Positions 23,253 through 32,626 are shown, counted from the first letter of the stretch. The stretch is 39,349 nt of DNA from Candidatus Wolfebacteria bacterium (GCA_002401445.1 NVTD01000004.1:5605-44953); one strand, 5' to 3'. Notes: generated from the sequence alone by a model not told the origin. Program-made: numbers and translations.

Positions 23253-26200
23253 TTAGTCCGACGGCTGCTCAACACCTGGACCGTATACCTTGCCTGAATT
23301 CATGAATATCCAGAATGCCTCTCCGGGATCAACATTATCACTAAAGCCTGTAGCTGGTTCAAATGACTTCCCTACATTATCGTATCCACGCAATTGTGTC
23401 CACAATTTGTTTGTTTCGCTGTTTGCTCCATCAAATAGAGATGCTAGTGCATATCGAGACTGAACACTTGTTACATTTTCTAATTGATAGTATCCAATCA
23501 AGTTCCAACCACTCGCAAGTGTACGTTGTGGTGGTACACTGTTTCCTTCGACAAACAAATCTCCTATACCCTCAATACTAGCTGACTGATTTGCTGTGTA
23601 ATCAATCCAATATCCATATCCAGCAGTCATAGTGCTTAGATCACTTGTCTGTGGACTTCCTGGGTGGTAAACAGTCCACGTTGAAGTTACAGCGTCATAT
23701 GCATAAACAGAAGCTATCTTTGCAGAATCATCTAGATCACCAAGTACAGTCGCGACGGCAGTTGCATCAGGTACTACAGGCAATGCAACAAGGTTCCAAC
23801 CTGTTGTTAATGACAAAGAGTAACTTGCTGATGTTGTAAATACCCATTGTTCATCCGGAACTACGTTTCCGGCAGCATCTACTACTCCAGAGAATGTAAT
23901 TGTGTAGGTTGTGTTATCAGCCAAACCAGAAGTTGGTACAATCGTTACTGTATCTGTACCAGAATTTTGAACGCTAAAGCTTACAGACGGACTAAACGAA
24001 ACCTCTCCTGTTGTCACAAGAACAGCTTCATCAAAAATGATTACTATATTACTTGAAGGGTCAACTGAAACTTCACTCGATGTTGGTGTATGAGATGTAA
24101 CAGTTGGAGTCACTATGTCTTGTGTTACTGCAGGATCTGTTGTTGCTGAACTTGTGTTTCCTGCTGCGTCCATTGCTGTAACAGACACTGTTATACTTCC
24201 ATCTACAAGTGCGGATGGAGAAGCAGCTGTTCCATCAAGTGTAATTGAAGATTCAGTTGCCCCACCTGACAATTGTTCTGTTCCTGTTATTGAATTTACC
24301 CCGTCACTAAGAGTAATACTCACAAATGCATCCGCCTCAACTGTACTTGTAGCGATTATTGCCGCTTTTTCTGAATTATTTATTGTGTCATCTGTAGCAA
24401 CAAGAACACTTACCGGTGCAACTGGTGCAGCTGTATCAATATCAAGCGCCTCATCCTCGGTAAACGTTGGAATCGCATTTCCTACCAAATCTTCAGCCAG
24501 AGTAACTACGACATCAATATGTTCTACCTCTACATTTGCATCCACAATAGTGTATGTTGCAATGTATTCTGTCCCGTTTGTCCATGATCCAGCGCCAGAC
24601 GTCATTGTACTTCCTATAGTTGGATCAAATGCAACAGTTGGAGCAAGACTTTGATTCATCTCCTCATCAAATGTAATTGTAATGCTCAAAGTGTTACCTG
24701 CATCACTCTCAGAAATATCTTCATCTGAAAGAGTTACACCAGAAACAGCTGGTGCGTCTACATCTTTTGTCGCAGTATCATCTCCAGCAGAGCTTTCGTT
24801 ACCTGCTGCGTCTGTGATTGTTACACTTACAGTTAAAGTTCCATCTCCGAGGGTTGATACATCTATACTAGTGATATTGATAGCTCCTCCACCACTCACT
24901 GTGCTTGTAGCAACAACAGGTGATCCTCCTCCACTCGATGTTATTGTGTAATCAATATCTCCACTTATTTCCCCTGTTCCTGTAATAGTTACTGCTGCCT
25001 TGTTCGAATCGTTTACTGGATCAAGAATAGTAACGACTGGTGTGTTTGGAGTGTTTGCATCAATTGTTTTTACAACATCACTTCCAGATCCTCCTCCCGC
25101 ACTGTCATTTTCATTTTCATCAGTAATAACTACATTTGAAATCTGTAGGGCTGATGATCGATCAACGTCTCCTTCTAGAACGGTGTAGGTCGCTGTATAC
25201 GTAACACCATCGTTTGCAGTACTCCATGTTAGAGCTGTAACATTGTATGAACCCACAACTGACGCGTTTGCTTCAGTAGAGTCTGGTGTAAGCGTGAATG
25301 TAATAGTATCCCCTACCATTAAGATACCTGATCCTGTTGCATCAGACTCTATTGAAGTAATAACTGGTGCATCTACATCTTTTGTTGCTGTGTCTTCTCC
25401 TGCAGAACTTGTGTTGCCGAATGCATCTGTGATTGTGACACTTGCAGTTAGAATTCCATCTGTAAGACCAGACGTATTAATGTTTGAAATAGAGATTATT
25501 CCTGCCCCACTTACTGTTCCGTCACCAGTAACATCTGCTCCTCCACCACTAGATGATACGGTATAAGCGATTACTCCATTTGCTTCTCCATTTCCTGCAA
25601 TCGCCAAGGAAGATACATTTGCAAGGTTTACTGGATCTGGAATTGAGATACTTGGAGTTGCTGGGGCGATTGTATCAACATCAATCAAATTGTCTGTTTG
25701 TGTACTCGCTATAACATTCCCTGCAACGTCTTCTGCAATAGTTACGGTTACATCTACTCCGGTAACCTCTTCATTTGTATCAGCTATATCATATGTAGCC
25801 GTGTAAACAGTATCGCTCACACTCCATGCTCCTGAAGAGAAGGCCAATGTACCAGAACTAACAATATTTGAATCAAAAGCGATTATTGGTGTTGTTCCTG
25901 TTGCCATTGTTTCGTCAAAAGTCACCACGATATCAAGAGTTCCTCCACCATCATCTTCTGAAATAGCACTATCTGTTGAGGTTACAGAAACAATAGAAGG
26001 TGTGTTTGCATCAACTGCCAGAGTATTAGAATCGAAAGAACTAACAGTCACTGTGTTTCCAGATGGTTCATCAAACACGCAAGAAATTGCAACACTTCCA
26101 GCACTTTGATCAGAATCTGCTTCCGCAATGGTATATGTCAATGTATATGATCCTCCGGTATCATTTGAAAATGTACTAACTACATCAACGCTGTTCGCAG

Positions 26201-29200
26201 TACAAGCTCCACCTAGAACTAGGTCTGCTTGTGAACTACCGGCGGTAACTGTAATAGTTACATCCTCTCCTACATGAGAAGTCCCAGTACTTGGAGTTAC
26301 AGCTGCTGTTGCTGTTGGAGCAACAGTATCAATATCAAGTACAGCGCTTTCAGTAAACTCTGGAATTACGTTACCAACTACGTCTTCCGCCGTGTTCACT
26401 ATTACATCAATAGCTGCAATTTCTTCATCTGAGTCTACAATTGTATATGTAGCAACATATGCAGTATTGTTTGCCCAAGATCCTCCTGGAGAAGTCAGCG
26501 CGCTGGAAACTGTCTCACTGAACGTAATAACTGGTGCTGTTTCTGTGTCCATATTCTCATCAAAAGTGATTGTAATACTTAACGTATTAGAGTCATCACT
26601 CTCAGAAATGTCTGTATCTGAAAGAGTTACACCAGAAACAGCTGGTGCGTCTACATCTTTTGTTGCTGTGTCAGTATCTGCAGAGCTTTCGTTACCTCCT
26701 GCATCTGTGATTGTTACGCTTAAACTTAGAGTTCCGTCTCCAAGAGTTGATAAGTCAATTCCTGTAATATTTATAGCTCCTCCACCACTTACTGTTCCTG
26801 TAGAAACAACAGGTGATCCTCCACCACTCGATGTTATTGTGTAATCAATATCTCCACTTGCTTCACCTGTTCCAATAATAGTAACGGCTGCCTTGTTTGA
26901 ATCATTTACTGGATCAAGAATAGTAACGGATGGTGCATTTGGAGTATTTGCATCAATTGTCTTTACAATATCACTTCCAGATCCTCCTCCCACGCTGTCA
27001 TTTCCGTTTTCATCAGTAATCACGACGCTTGTTATCTGTACTGCTGATACTTGATCAGCATCTCCTTCTAGAATTGTGTATGTCGCTGTATATGTTGCTC
27101 CACCGTTTGATGAACTCCATGTGAGAGCTGTAACATTGTATGCACCTACTACTGTTGCATTTGCTTCAGTAGAATCTGGTGTAAGTGTGAATGTAATAAT
27201 ATCCCCCACTTTTAAGATTCCTGCTCCTGTTGCATCAGATGTTATTGAAGAAATAACCGGTGCATCAGTATCTTTTGTTACTATATCTGTCCCTGCGACA
27301 CTCGTGTTTTCCGCAGAATCAGTAACAGTAACGCTTAGAGTTAGATCTCCATCATCTAGAGTTGAAGTATTTATACTAGAAATGCTGATTGTGCCTCCCT
27401 CGCTTACTGTGCTTATTCCTGTTACCTCATGTGCGTCACCAACGTCGCTAATAGTGTAAGCAACTACTCCATTTGCTTCACCTGTTCCTGTAATAGAAAT
27501 CGAAGAAACGTTTGCAATATTAACTGGATCTGGGATTGATACTGTTGGAGTAGCAGGAGTAATAGTGTCAACATCAAATGTTCCTGCAGCAGTATTGTCG
27601 CTCATTACATTAGTTGGTATATCTTGTCCTGCAGTGATCGATATTGTTGCCTCCACTTCCTCATTATTGTCAGCAAGAGTAAATGTTCCAATCCATGTAT
27701 CAGTAACATATGAAGACTCTGCAACCGAAGCAGGTGCACCGGTGATTCCTGTGATAGTTACCGCAGGAGTAGTTCCTGTATCCATATTCTCACTAAATAC
27801 CACTGTAACAGTGATAACTCCGTCTTTTGCAGGGTCAGAACTTGAAGTTGCACTTGTTACGGTTGGTGCAATCTCATCTGTAGGAGTTGAATTCACAGCC
27901 CCTTGAATTACATTAATATTGCTTGAATTATCTTTTGTATTTGCTGGACTAGATATTGTACTTACTTGTGGAGTGTCCCCTGTACCAATAGGTGTACCCA
28001 GATTAAATGTAGCTGTTGTATTGCCTGCGCTAAATGTAACCGATGATATGGAGTTACTTGCTACTGTAAAGTCATCCTTATCAACTGCACTCATTGCTTC
28101 ACTCAAAGTAACAAGAATTGCTGTTGTTGAAGTTGTTTTAGATGAAGAGATTGTTGGTACTACACCGTCATTTGGAGTAGTTGGTCCAACACCTGGAGCC
28201 GTATTAGCAGATACGGCAAGATCCTTTACTCCATTAGAAGCACTATCACTATATGTCACTGCTGGAGTATCTCCTGTTCCAAATGGAGATGTAACTGTAA
28301 GTCTTACTACTCCATCTTCTGTCTCAGATGCATCATTATCTCCATCTAGAGTATGTCCGTCAACACTAAAATCAGCATTGGTAACTGTTGTTCCATCCAA
28401 ATCCTCACTGAATGTAAGGTCTATTGTAGTAGTACTCACTGTTTCCATAGATAGAAGAACTGGATTAGCAGCATCTACCTCTGTAATAGTACCGTTTGAT
28501 ATCGCTGCTAGTAGATTTCCCACCAAATCAGCTCCAGTTCCTTGTGTATAGGTAACTTCTTTTACTTCTGTTCCAGAAACACCGCCAGAAACAAGGATAT
28601 CAAAGGTATCGTCATCTGGTGTGCCTGTGACAATCGAGGTCACTGTATCACCGCCAAGGGTGAAATCCCCTGCAGAAAACGTCGAATCATCAATATTTTC
28701 ACTAAATACAATAGTTGCAGTGTCTACTGATCCGTCACCGTTAGAGTCTTTGGTGGTAATTGATGCAATACTTGGTGCAGTCGCGTCAACAGTTATAGCT
28801 GGAGTACTCACCTGATGAGCAAAGGCATTGTCTTTGGTATCTACACTCCAAGGATTCGTACTGTCAGAGCTTGGTGCTGTTGCACTAATAGTCATCGTAT
28901 TTGCTGCTCCCGCCAAAATTCTCAAATCAGCTCCAGGATCTGCATCTCCGTTACACGTTGCCGTGCTCGAAGTGTTTTCCGCCAGCCAACCACTCGGACA
29001 TGTTGGAGAACCTGTAATAGAAAATCCAGCCGGTGCGGTTATAACAATTTCGTATATAAAGTTTGCTGAACCACCGTCGTTAGTAACTGTGAATGTGTAA
29101 TCATCTGTATCTCCACCTTTCACAAAATCTAAATCAACACCGACAACTACGTCATGCGCAGCTAACGCGATTGTTGGTACAAAAAAACCGCTCATTAAAA

Positions 29201-29294
29201 ATACTGCGGTGCTAGCCATAAAAAATGATACTACTTTGGTTTTCTTTAAACCAAATAGAAATGTTCCACTAGATCTCTTACTTAAAAAACTCAT
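23253..29294 (-). CDS. Giant secreted Ig-like repeat protein (adhesin-like)
   Basis: 2013 residues. A signal peptide lies at about 20-46 (ends ALAAHD). Then come about 17 beta-sandwich domains of 85-120 residues, most starting near D-x-x-x-P. They resemble bacterial Ig-like/SwmB-type repeats with Ca-friendly Asp-rich turns. Four consecutive domains are nearly duplicated with a period of 631 residues. The penultimate part is a Big_5-like domain (TPTSSEVSVDPSSNIVIIFDEAV). The last ~200 residues hold two related modules starting GWNLVALP and GWNLIGYY, each ending in a G-Y/E-x-F/Y-W-I motif. No LPxTG, dockerin or transmembrane helix is visible at the C-terminus, so the mode of attachment is unknown. 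A role in adhesion to host or neighbour cells is inference. Confidence 0.85.
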   Translation of the reverse strand: MSFLSKRSSGTFLFGLKKTKVVSFFMASTAVFLMSGFFVPTIALAAHDVVVGVDLDFVKGGDTDDYTFTVTNDGGSANFIYEIVITAPAGFSITGSPTCPSGWLAENTSSTATCNGDADPGADLRILAGAANTMTISATAPSSDSTNPWSVDTKDNAFAHQVSTPAITVDATAPSIASITTKDSNGDGSVDTATIVFSENIDDSTFSAGDFTLGGDTVTSIVTGTPDDDTFDILVSGGVSGTEVKEVTYTQGTGADLVGNLLAAISNGTITEVDAANPVLLSMETVSTTTIDLTFSEDLDGTTVTNADFSVDGHTLDGDNDASETEDGVVRLTVTSPFGTGDTPAVTYSDSASNGVKDLAVSANTAPGVGPTTPNDGVVPTISSSKTTSTTAILVTLSEAMSAVDKDDFTVASNSISSVTFSAGNTTATFNLGTPIGTGDTPQVSTISSPANTKDNSSNINVIQGAVNSTPTDEIAPTVTSATSSSDPAKDGVITVTVVFSENMDTGTTPAVTITGITGAPASVAESSYVTDTWIGTFTLADNNEEVEATISITAGQDIPTNVMSDNTAAGTFDVDTITPATPTVSIPDPVNIANVSSISITGTGEANGVVAYTISDVGDAHEVTGISTVSEGGTISISSINTSTLDDGDLTLSVTVTDSAENTSVAGTDIVTKDTDAPVISSITSDATGAGILKVGDIITFTLTPDSTEANATVVGAYNVTALTWSSSNGGATYTATYTILEGDADQVSAVQITSVVITDENGNDSVGGGSGSDIVKTIDANTPNAPSVTILDPVNDSNKAAVTIIGTGEASGDIDYTITSSGGGSPVVSTGTVSGGGAINITGIDLSTLGDGTLSLSVTITDAGGNESSADTDTATKDVDAPAVSGVTLSDTDISESDDSNTLSITITFDENMDTETAPVITFSETVSSALTSPGGSWANNTAYVATYTIVDSDEEIAAIDVIVNTAEDVVGNVIPEFTESAVLDIDTVAPTATAAVTPSTGTSHVGEDVTITVTAGSSQADLVLGGACTANSVDVVSTFSNDTGGSYTLTYTIAEADSDQSAGSVAISCVFDEPSGNTVTVSSFDSNTLAVDANTPSIVSVTSTDSAISEDDGGGTLDIVVTFDETMATGTTPIIAFDSNIVSSGTLAFSSGAWSVSDTVYTATYDIADTNEEVTGVDVTVTIAEDVAGNVIASTQTDNLIDVDTIAPATPSISIPDPVNLANVSSLAIAGNGEANGVIAYTVSSSGGGADVTGDGTVSGAGIISISNINTSGLTDGILTASVTITDAFGNTSSAGEDTATKDVDAPVITSIESDATGSGILMVGDTITFTLTPDSTEANASVVGSYNVTALTWSTANDGVTYTATYTVLEGDVDRSSALQISNVVITDENENDSAGGGSGSDVVKTIDANTPNTPVVTILDPVNDSNKAAVTITGTGEISGDIDYTITSSGGGSPVVATSTVSGGGAINITSIDVSTLGDGTLTVSVTITDAAGNESSAGDDTATKDVDAPAVSGVTLSDEDISESDAGNTLSITITFDEEMNQSLAPTVAFDPTIGSTMTSGAGSWTNGTEYIATYTIVDANVEVEHIDVVVTLAEDLVGNAIPTFTEDEALDIDTAAPVAPVSVLVATDDTINNSEKAAIIATSTVEADAFVSITLSDGVNSITGTEQLSGGATESSITLDGTAASPSALVDGSITVSVTAMDAAGNTSSATTDPAVTQDIVTPTVTSHTPTSSEVSVDPSSNIVIIFDEAVLVTTGEVSFSPSVSFSVQNSGTDTVTIVPTSGLADNTTYTITFSGVVDAAGNVVPDEQWVFTTSASYSLSLTTGWNLVALPVVPDATAVATVLGDLDDSAKIASVYAYDAVTSTWTVYHPGSPQTSDLSTMTAGYGYWIDYTANQSASIEGIGDLFVEGNSVPPQRTLASGWNLIGYYQLENVTSVQSRYALASLFDGANSETNKLWTQLRGYDNVGKSFEPATGFSDNVDPGEAFWIFMNSGKVYGPGVEQPSD
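24640..25640. repeat. Internal long repeat of the giant gene, copy B
   Basis: Part of the giant gene that repeats the stretch at about 26530-27535 with a constant offset of 1893 nt. For example, the block starting GAGTTACACCAGAAACAGCT is at 24731 here and at 26624 in the other copy. The edges are approximate and similarity fades towards both ends. Confidence 0.75.
26530..27535. repeat. Internal long repeat of the giant gene, copy A
   Basis: Partner of the repeat at about 24640-25640. It encodes four Ig-like domains in the same order, with many silent differences between the copies. The duplication is therefore real and not very recent. Confidence 0.75.
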
Positions 29295-29397
29295 ACATTA
29301 TATAGATAACTGATAAATTAATTTCTCCCACGTCAATAATTCTGCTTTGGTTGTGTGAATTACAAAACAAGACACTGCTCTGTGCAACTTATCCATA

Positions 29398-29425
29398 ATA
29401 TTATTATAGAAAGAATCAAAGTCAA
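29398..29425 (-). promoter_or_regulatory. Candidate promoter of the giant gene
   Basis: On the minus strand TTGACT (29425-29420), 16-nt spacer, TAATAT (29403-29398). This gives a leader of about 95 nt before the ATG at 29294. The rest of the 242-nt intergenic region shows no other clear element, and no terminator is seen after the gene at 29537. Confidence 0.5.
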
Positions 29426-29536
29426 TAAATTATTGTGTTGTGGTTATATAATGGACTTTAATCCCCTTTTTAGTTTTCTGGCGTACAAGGGTAGCGATTC
29501 TCATAATTAAGCCTATTTTTTTATACACTTCACGAA

Positions 29537-30709
29537 TTATATAGAACAATACGGGATCGAAGTCATGCTTCCTCCTATATTTACTTGAAACAAATTTCTA
29601 TATGCAGACCTTTTGTCTATAGAAAAATAGTCATACCCACAATCAGCGCGCTTATCAATCTCCTCTAGGTTTGACACGCCATTAGTAACAGGATTGGGTG
29701 AAATCGTCGTATTATATACTCCAAAATCCCAATTATGTGCATCATCAGTACCTGATGTGTAAGCAATAATGTCTCCCGCCTTGAATGACACAGGGATGCT
29801 TGGTGCCTGCGTACGAGAATCATCCACTGCAGGATTCGTAGGAATAACAGCGAGCAATGCCTCGACAGGCTCTAGAATATGATCAAATTTAATTTCTACC
29901 TCACAACTAACTTCAAAAAATAAAAGGAACTGTGGGACTGAACTGTGTTGTGGAGTAATATAGTGTGAAGCAGAGGACAATGTCATATCTACGGGTGCAT
30001 AGACTGGAACCTTCTTTCCATCCTGAATCCACAAATACGAATGTGACTTTACTACTCCCCCGTCAAAAATCGTTCCAGGTGGAGTGATTTTTGCCAATCG
30101 AGAAACATCTGTAATGTCATTGGTGAAGATTGGACTAGGATTACTCTCACAAGTAGATTGTGTGCCTAAAACGAAGTTTTCCGAGTGATTATTCGAGCCC
30201 ACGGTTAAACTGGTAAGAATTGTACGCAATCGCTCAATTTCGTCTTTGTTATAGTCATTATTCTCTAGATCTAAAAGATCACCTGTGATTCTCTCTGAAT
30301 GACCGGATGATAAATAGAGACCACTACCTTGCGCACCCACAAGTTCTTGCTCCAAAGCAATAAATTGGTCATTTATTGATTGTGTAGATCCCACCCCCTC
30401 GAAAACGGTGTTTGTATCACTGTTAATAATATTACTCTCATGCTGAACAATCATGTTTTCCTCCACCCCTGCAATCACAGAAGAGTCATTGTTCTGTACG
30501 GTACCTAACACTGCTTCATCTGGTTGATCAATTTGAGTAGTTTTAACATGTCTTTCCCCCCTCTTATCATCAATAATGGCTTTGTTCACATCGATACTCT
30601 CAGACAAACCATTAGATGTCTCAGGCACATCAAAACGCATAGAAATATTTGCGTACACAACGAAAATAAGTGTTACAAAAATAGCGATTATTATAATAAT
30701 CTTCTGCAT
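29537..30709 (-). CDS. Secreted protein with degenerate LytM/M23-like domain
   Basis: 390 residues. An N-terminal signal anchor (residues 2-20) is followed by a long polar, Asn/Ser-rich region to about 165. The C-terminal ~200 residues look like the beta-sandwich of M23/LytM peptidases: ARLAKITPPGTIFDGGVV, VPVYAPVDMTLSSASHYI, LLFFEVSCEVEIKFDHI, VSFKAGDIIAYTSGT and HNWDFGVYN. The classic HxxxD and HxH zinc motifs are not intact, so it may bind rather than cut peptidoglycan. Four Cys residues in the C-terminal part could form disulfides. Identification by pattern only. Confidence 0.6.
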   Translation of the reverse strand: MQKIIIIIAIFVTLIFVVYANISMRFDVPETSNGLSESIDVNKAIIDDKRGERHVKTTQIDQPDEAVLGTVQNNDSSVIAGVEENMIVQHESNIINSDTNTVFEGVGSTQSINDQFIALEQELVGAQGSGLYLSSGHSERITGDLLDLENNDYNKDEIERLRTILTSLTVGSNNHSENFVLGTQSTCESNPSPIFTNDITDVSRLAKITPPGTIFDGGVVKSHSYLWIQDGKKVPVYAPVDMTLSSASHYITPQHSSVPQFLLFFEVSCEVEIKFDHILEPVEALLAVIPTNPAVDDSRTQAPSIPVSFKAGDIIAYTSGTDDAHNWDFGVYNTTISPNPVTNGVSNLEEIDKRADCGYDYFSIDKRSAYRNLFQVNIGGSMTSIPYCSI

Positions 30710-30747
30710 ATCTGTTTATTGTAGCAAATAAATGTATGGTGTATGTG

Positions 30748-30780
30748 CTATTTACTGCGATTATTAGACGACGTCAGCAC
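30748..30780 (-). other. Repeated tail sequence, copy 1 (VLTSSNNRSK-stop)
   Basis: Directly after the TGA of the VOC gene and in the same frame, the minus strand reads VLTSSNNRSK then TAG. A second copy at 31813-31845 reads VLMSSNNRQK then TAA. The 15-nt core CGATTATTAGACGAC (plus strand) is identical. Several differences are silent (GTG/GTT, CTG/CTA, CGC/CGG), as expected for sequence once under protein-level selection. Confidence 0.5.
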
Positions 30781-31122
30781 TCATTTGTCTGACCAAACAG
30801 CTAATTCATTATTACTTGGATCAGTAAAATGAAAACGCTTTCCACCTGGAAATGAGAAAATATCTTTAGAAATAGTTCCTCCACCTGTAATTATATTTTC
30901 CTTCGCCAGCTCCAAGTTTGCGTGATAAAGAACCACCAGAGGCCCTCCGCGAGTAATTTTCTCAACTTTTTCAAATCCGCCTTCAACCCCACTATTTGTG
31001 AACGCTGTGTAGTTTTCACCATAATCTGTAAACTCCCAACCAAAGACTGTGAAGTAAAATTGTTTTACCTCTTTCAGGTCTAGGGCGTATAGTTCTATGT
31101 ATTGAATGTGATTGTCTTTCAT
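30781..31122 (-). CDS. VOC (glyoxalase/dioxygenase-like) protein
   Basis: 113 residues from the ATG at 31122 (MKDNHIQYIELYALDL); an earlier in-frame ATG at 31137 is possible. Two beta-alpha-beta-beta-beta units are present: IQYIELYALDLKEVKQFYFTVFGWEF...YTAFTNSGVEGGFEKV and PLVVLYHANLELAKENIITGGGTISKDIFSFPGGKRFHFTDPSNNELAVW. This is the vicinal-oxygen-chelate fold seen in many small metal enzymes. The substrate is unknown. It ends in TGA, followed in frame by the repeated tail at 30748-30780. Confidence 0.88.
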   Translation of the reverse strand: MKDNHIQYIELYALDLKEVKQFYFTVFGWEFTDYGENYTAFTNSGVEGGFEKVEKITRGGPLVVLYHANLELAKENIITGGGTISKDIFSFPGGKRFHFTDPSNNELAVWSDK

Positions 31123-31191
31123 ATTTTGTGATAACAATACTTGCGATATGACAACTAAAAAAGGCTCATTTACACACTGGTATACCCAACT

Positions 31192-31800
31192 CTATATCTT
31201 ACTCATTGTTCCTTCGAGAATGTGTTCAGCGGGAGCCGGATTTCCATCATCAGGCTCGATTGTAAGCACATAGAAATCATGGTCGATAAGATCGTCATTT
31301 GATACGTACATATTTATATATACTCCATCGACTTTCTCGAGCTTTCCAGTACTCACGACACTAAATGAAAGCCCTTTGCGCACCACCCACCCCTCATAAA
31401 AATCAGTTCCTTGTGGATCGGGTAAATCTTTCGAGGAAACAAGCAGAGTATATTTACCGTCCTTAATAGTTGATTGTGCTAATCCCGAACTCGTGCCCTT
31501 TGTATCTAAACCACGTATAACTTCTCCCTTTGTTACATCTAGCAATTGTCCTGCATATTGATATGGCATTTTGGTAATACTATCCATCATTACGTCGTCT
31601 ATCTTTTCCATCTCCACAGCATCAGTAAGATCAGCTTTCATCATCATTTCTTTTGTCTCTACGTCTACCTTTTCTGCTACATCTGATTGTTTTTTATTAT
31701 ATACAACTCCTGCAATTATTATTAAAACAAGTACAAAAAGTACTAAAGGTGTACTCAAACCTGTATGTGTATTATTTTTATCATAGGTAAAGTATAACAA
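31192..31800 (-). CDS. Membrane-anchored protein with RskA-like domain
   Basis: 202 residues. The only start that keeps the whole anchor is a TTG at 31800; a second TTG at 31758 is possible, and a TATACT just inside the frame could be a -10 box. One helix (STPLVLFVLVLIIIAGVVY), a Met/Glu/Asp-rich linker, then a domain resembling the extracytoplasmic C-terminus of anti-sigma-K factors (KYTLLVSSKDLPDPQGTDFYEGWVV...GKLEKVDGVYINMYVS). There is no sigma-binding N-terminus, so a role as anti-sigma factor is doubtful; the domain also occurs alone in surface proteins. Confidence 0.65.
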   Translation of the reverse strand: MLYFTYDKNNTHTGLSTPLVLFVLVLIIIAGVVYNKKQSDVAEKVDVETKEMMMKADLTDAVEMEKIDDVMMDSITKMPYQYAGQLLDVTKGEVIRGLDTKGTSSGLAQSTIKDGKYTLLVSSKDLPDPQGTDFYEGWVVRKGLSFSVVSTGKLEKVDGVYINMYVSNDDLIDHDFYVLTIEPDDGNPAPAEHILEGTMSKI

Positions 31801-31812
31801 AATCAGATTACT

Positions 31813-31893
31813 TTATTTCTGCCGATTATTAGACGACATTAGAACTTTCTTATTAATACAGCCAAAATCTTCTTTATGTATGAATTTAGTCAA
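31813..31893 (-). other. Short frame ending in repeated tail, copy 2
   Basis: A 26-codon frame that could start at a TTG (31893) and ends VLMSSNNRQK, TAA. It matches the sequence after the VOC gene. It could be a very small gene, or the 3' end of a lost gene. It sits 13 nt upstream of the RskA-like gene. Confidence 0.4.
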
Positions 31894-32033
31894 TTAAATC
31901 TTGCTCTTTGAGCCAATCAAATACTAAATTGTCTACAGGGGAACTCTTGTCTTTATCGGCATGTACAAACCAAACTATTTTCTCTATCTACTCCACATTT
32001 TCTGGAGGTATGTTGTATTTTTTCTTAACTTTT
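31886..32033 (-). pseudogene. Gene remnant with internal stop
   Basis: The minus strand encodes EKVKKKYNIPPENVE, an in-frame TAG, then IEKIVWFVHADKDK and LVFDWLKEQDLID with a final TAA (31888-31886). Both parts read as normal protein sequence, so this looks like the C-terminal part of a decayed gene whose Trp-like codon became a stop. Its family is not recognised. Confidence 0.5.
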
Positions 32034-32060
32034 TCTCATTTACTAAAATAAGATAATTAT

Positions 32061-32522
32061 CTAGATCCCAATAGAATCAGTAGCAATTATTCCAAACATT
32101 ACAATAATCAAAATACCTAACAAAACAGCCATGATAAGATAATCTCTCCTATTATTTCTCTCTGCTTTCTCTGCTGAGGCAAAAGTAATTAGTATCACCA
32201 AATGAAAAATAATTACAAAAAAGTAAGCTAGTGGTACTAAGTACCCAAATCTTTCAGAAAAAAAGCCGACCGCAGTATACAAAGCAAAGATAAACAAATG
32301 CTTAATAAATACATTCCAACTTTTAGCTGGTGTCGCTTGAACGACCACACTTGGATAATTAGGGGGCGGAACACTATTTTGACTTTTTTCAAAAAATTCC
32401 ATGTGTGCTTGTACATTCTCAAGAGCCCATCCAGCCTGCGTTAATGCACCAACAACATTCTCATGAGAAATACCTTTTGCGATTTCAGTTTTAATATACG
32501 TAATAATTTTTTGATCAATCAT
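32061..32522 (-). CDS. Membrane protein with UBA-like N-terminus
   Basis: 153 residues from the ATG at 32522. The N-terminal ~45 residues (QKIITYIKTEIAKGISHENVVGALTQAGWALENVQAHMEFF) fit a UBA-like three-helix pattern found at the N-terminus of many CPR membrane proteins. A short Pro-rich linker and three membrane helices (about 70-88, 92-112, 128-150) follow. The function is unknown; the soluble module may bind a protein partner. Confidence 0.7.
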   Translation of the reverse strand: MIDQKIITYIKTEIAKGISHENVVGALTQAGWALENVQAHMEFFEKSQNSVPPPNYPSVVVQATPAKSWNVFIKHLFIFALYTAVGFFSERFGYLVPLAYFFVIIFHLVILITFASAEKAERNNRRDYLIMAVLLGILIIVMFGIIATDSIGI

Positions 32523-32626
32523 TATAGAAGAATTATACTGCCTTGCGTATACATAGTCCATAATTCAAAAGTAAAGAGAGCTGTATAAATAGGCAAGGTA
32601 ATTTTTTATTGAAATAATCTATGTAT

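Noticed and set aside
24115-28551. Long plus-strand frames (for example 27919-28551, 24115-24654) opposite the giant gene
   Set aside because: They mirror the Ig-repeat coding strand, have low-complexity Val/Ser/Thr-rich translations and no start signals. They are antisense shadows.
23600-28700. Regular repeated blocks that might look like a CRISPR or satellite array
   Set aside because: The repeats are long, diverged and keep the reading frame of one protein; there are no short identical repeats with unique spacers.
29320-29340. Possible third copy of the leader hairpin upstream of the giant gene (GACGTGGGAGAAA on minus)
   Set aside because: It matches only the 3' side of the element; the C-rich stem partner and the Shine-Dalgarno spacing are missing.
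30748-31122. UGA read as glycine (as in Gracilibacteria/SR1)
   Set aside because: RF2 is encoded here and several genes end in TGA at sensible places, so UGA is a normal stop. Readthrough at the VOC gene is listed only as an open question.
30758-31837. The repeated GTCTAATAATCG motif as an integron attC-type site
   Set aside because: It resembles only one box of attC; no matching GTTRRRY box or stem arms follow within the usual distance, and no integrase is present.
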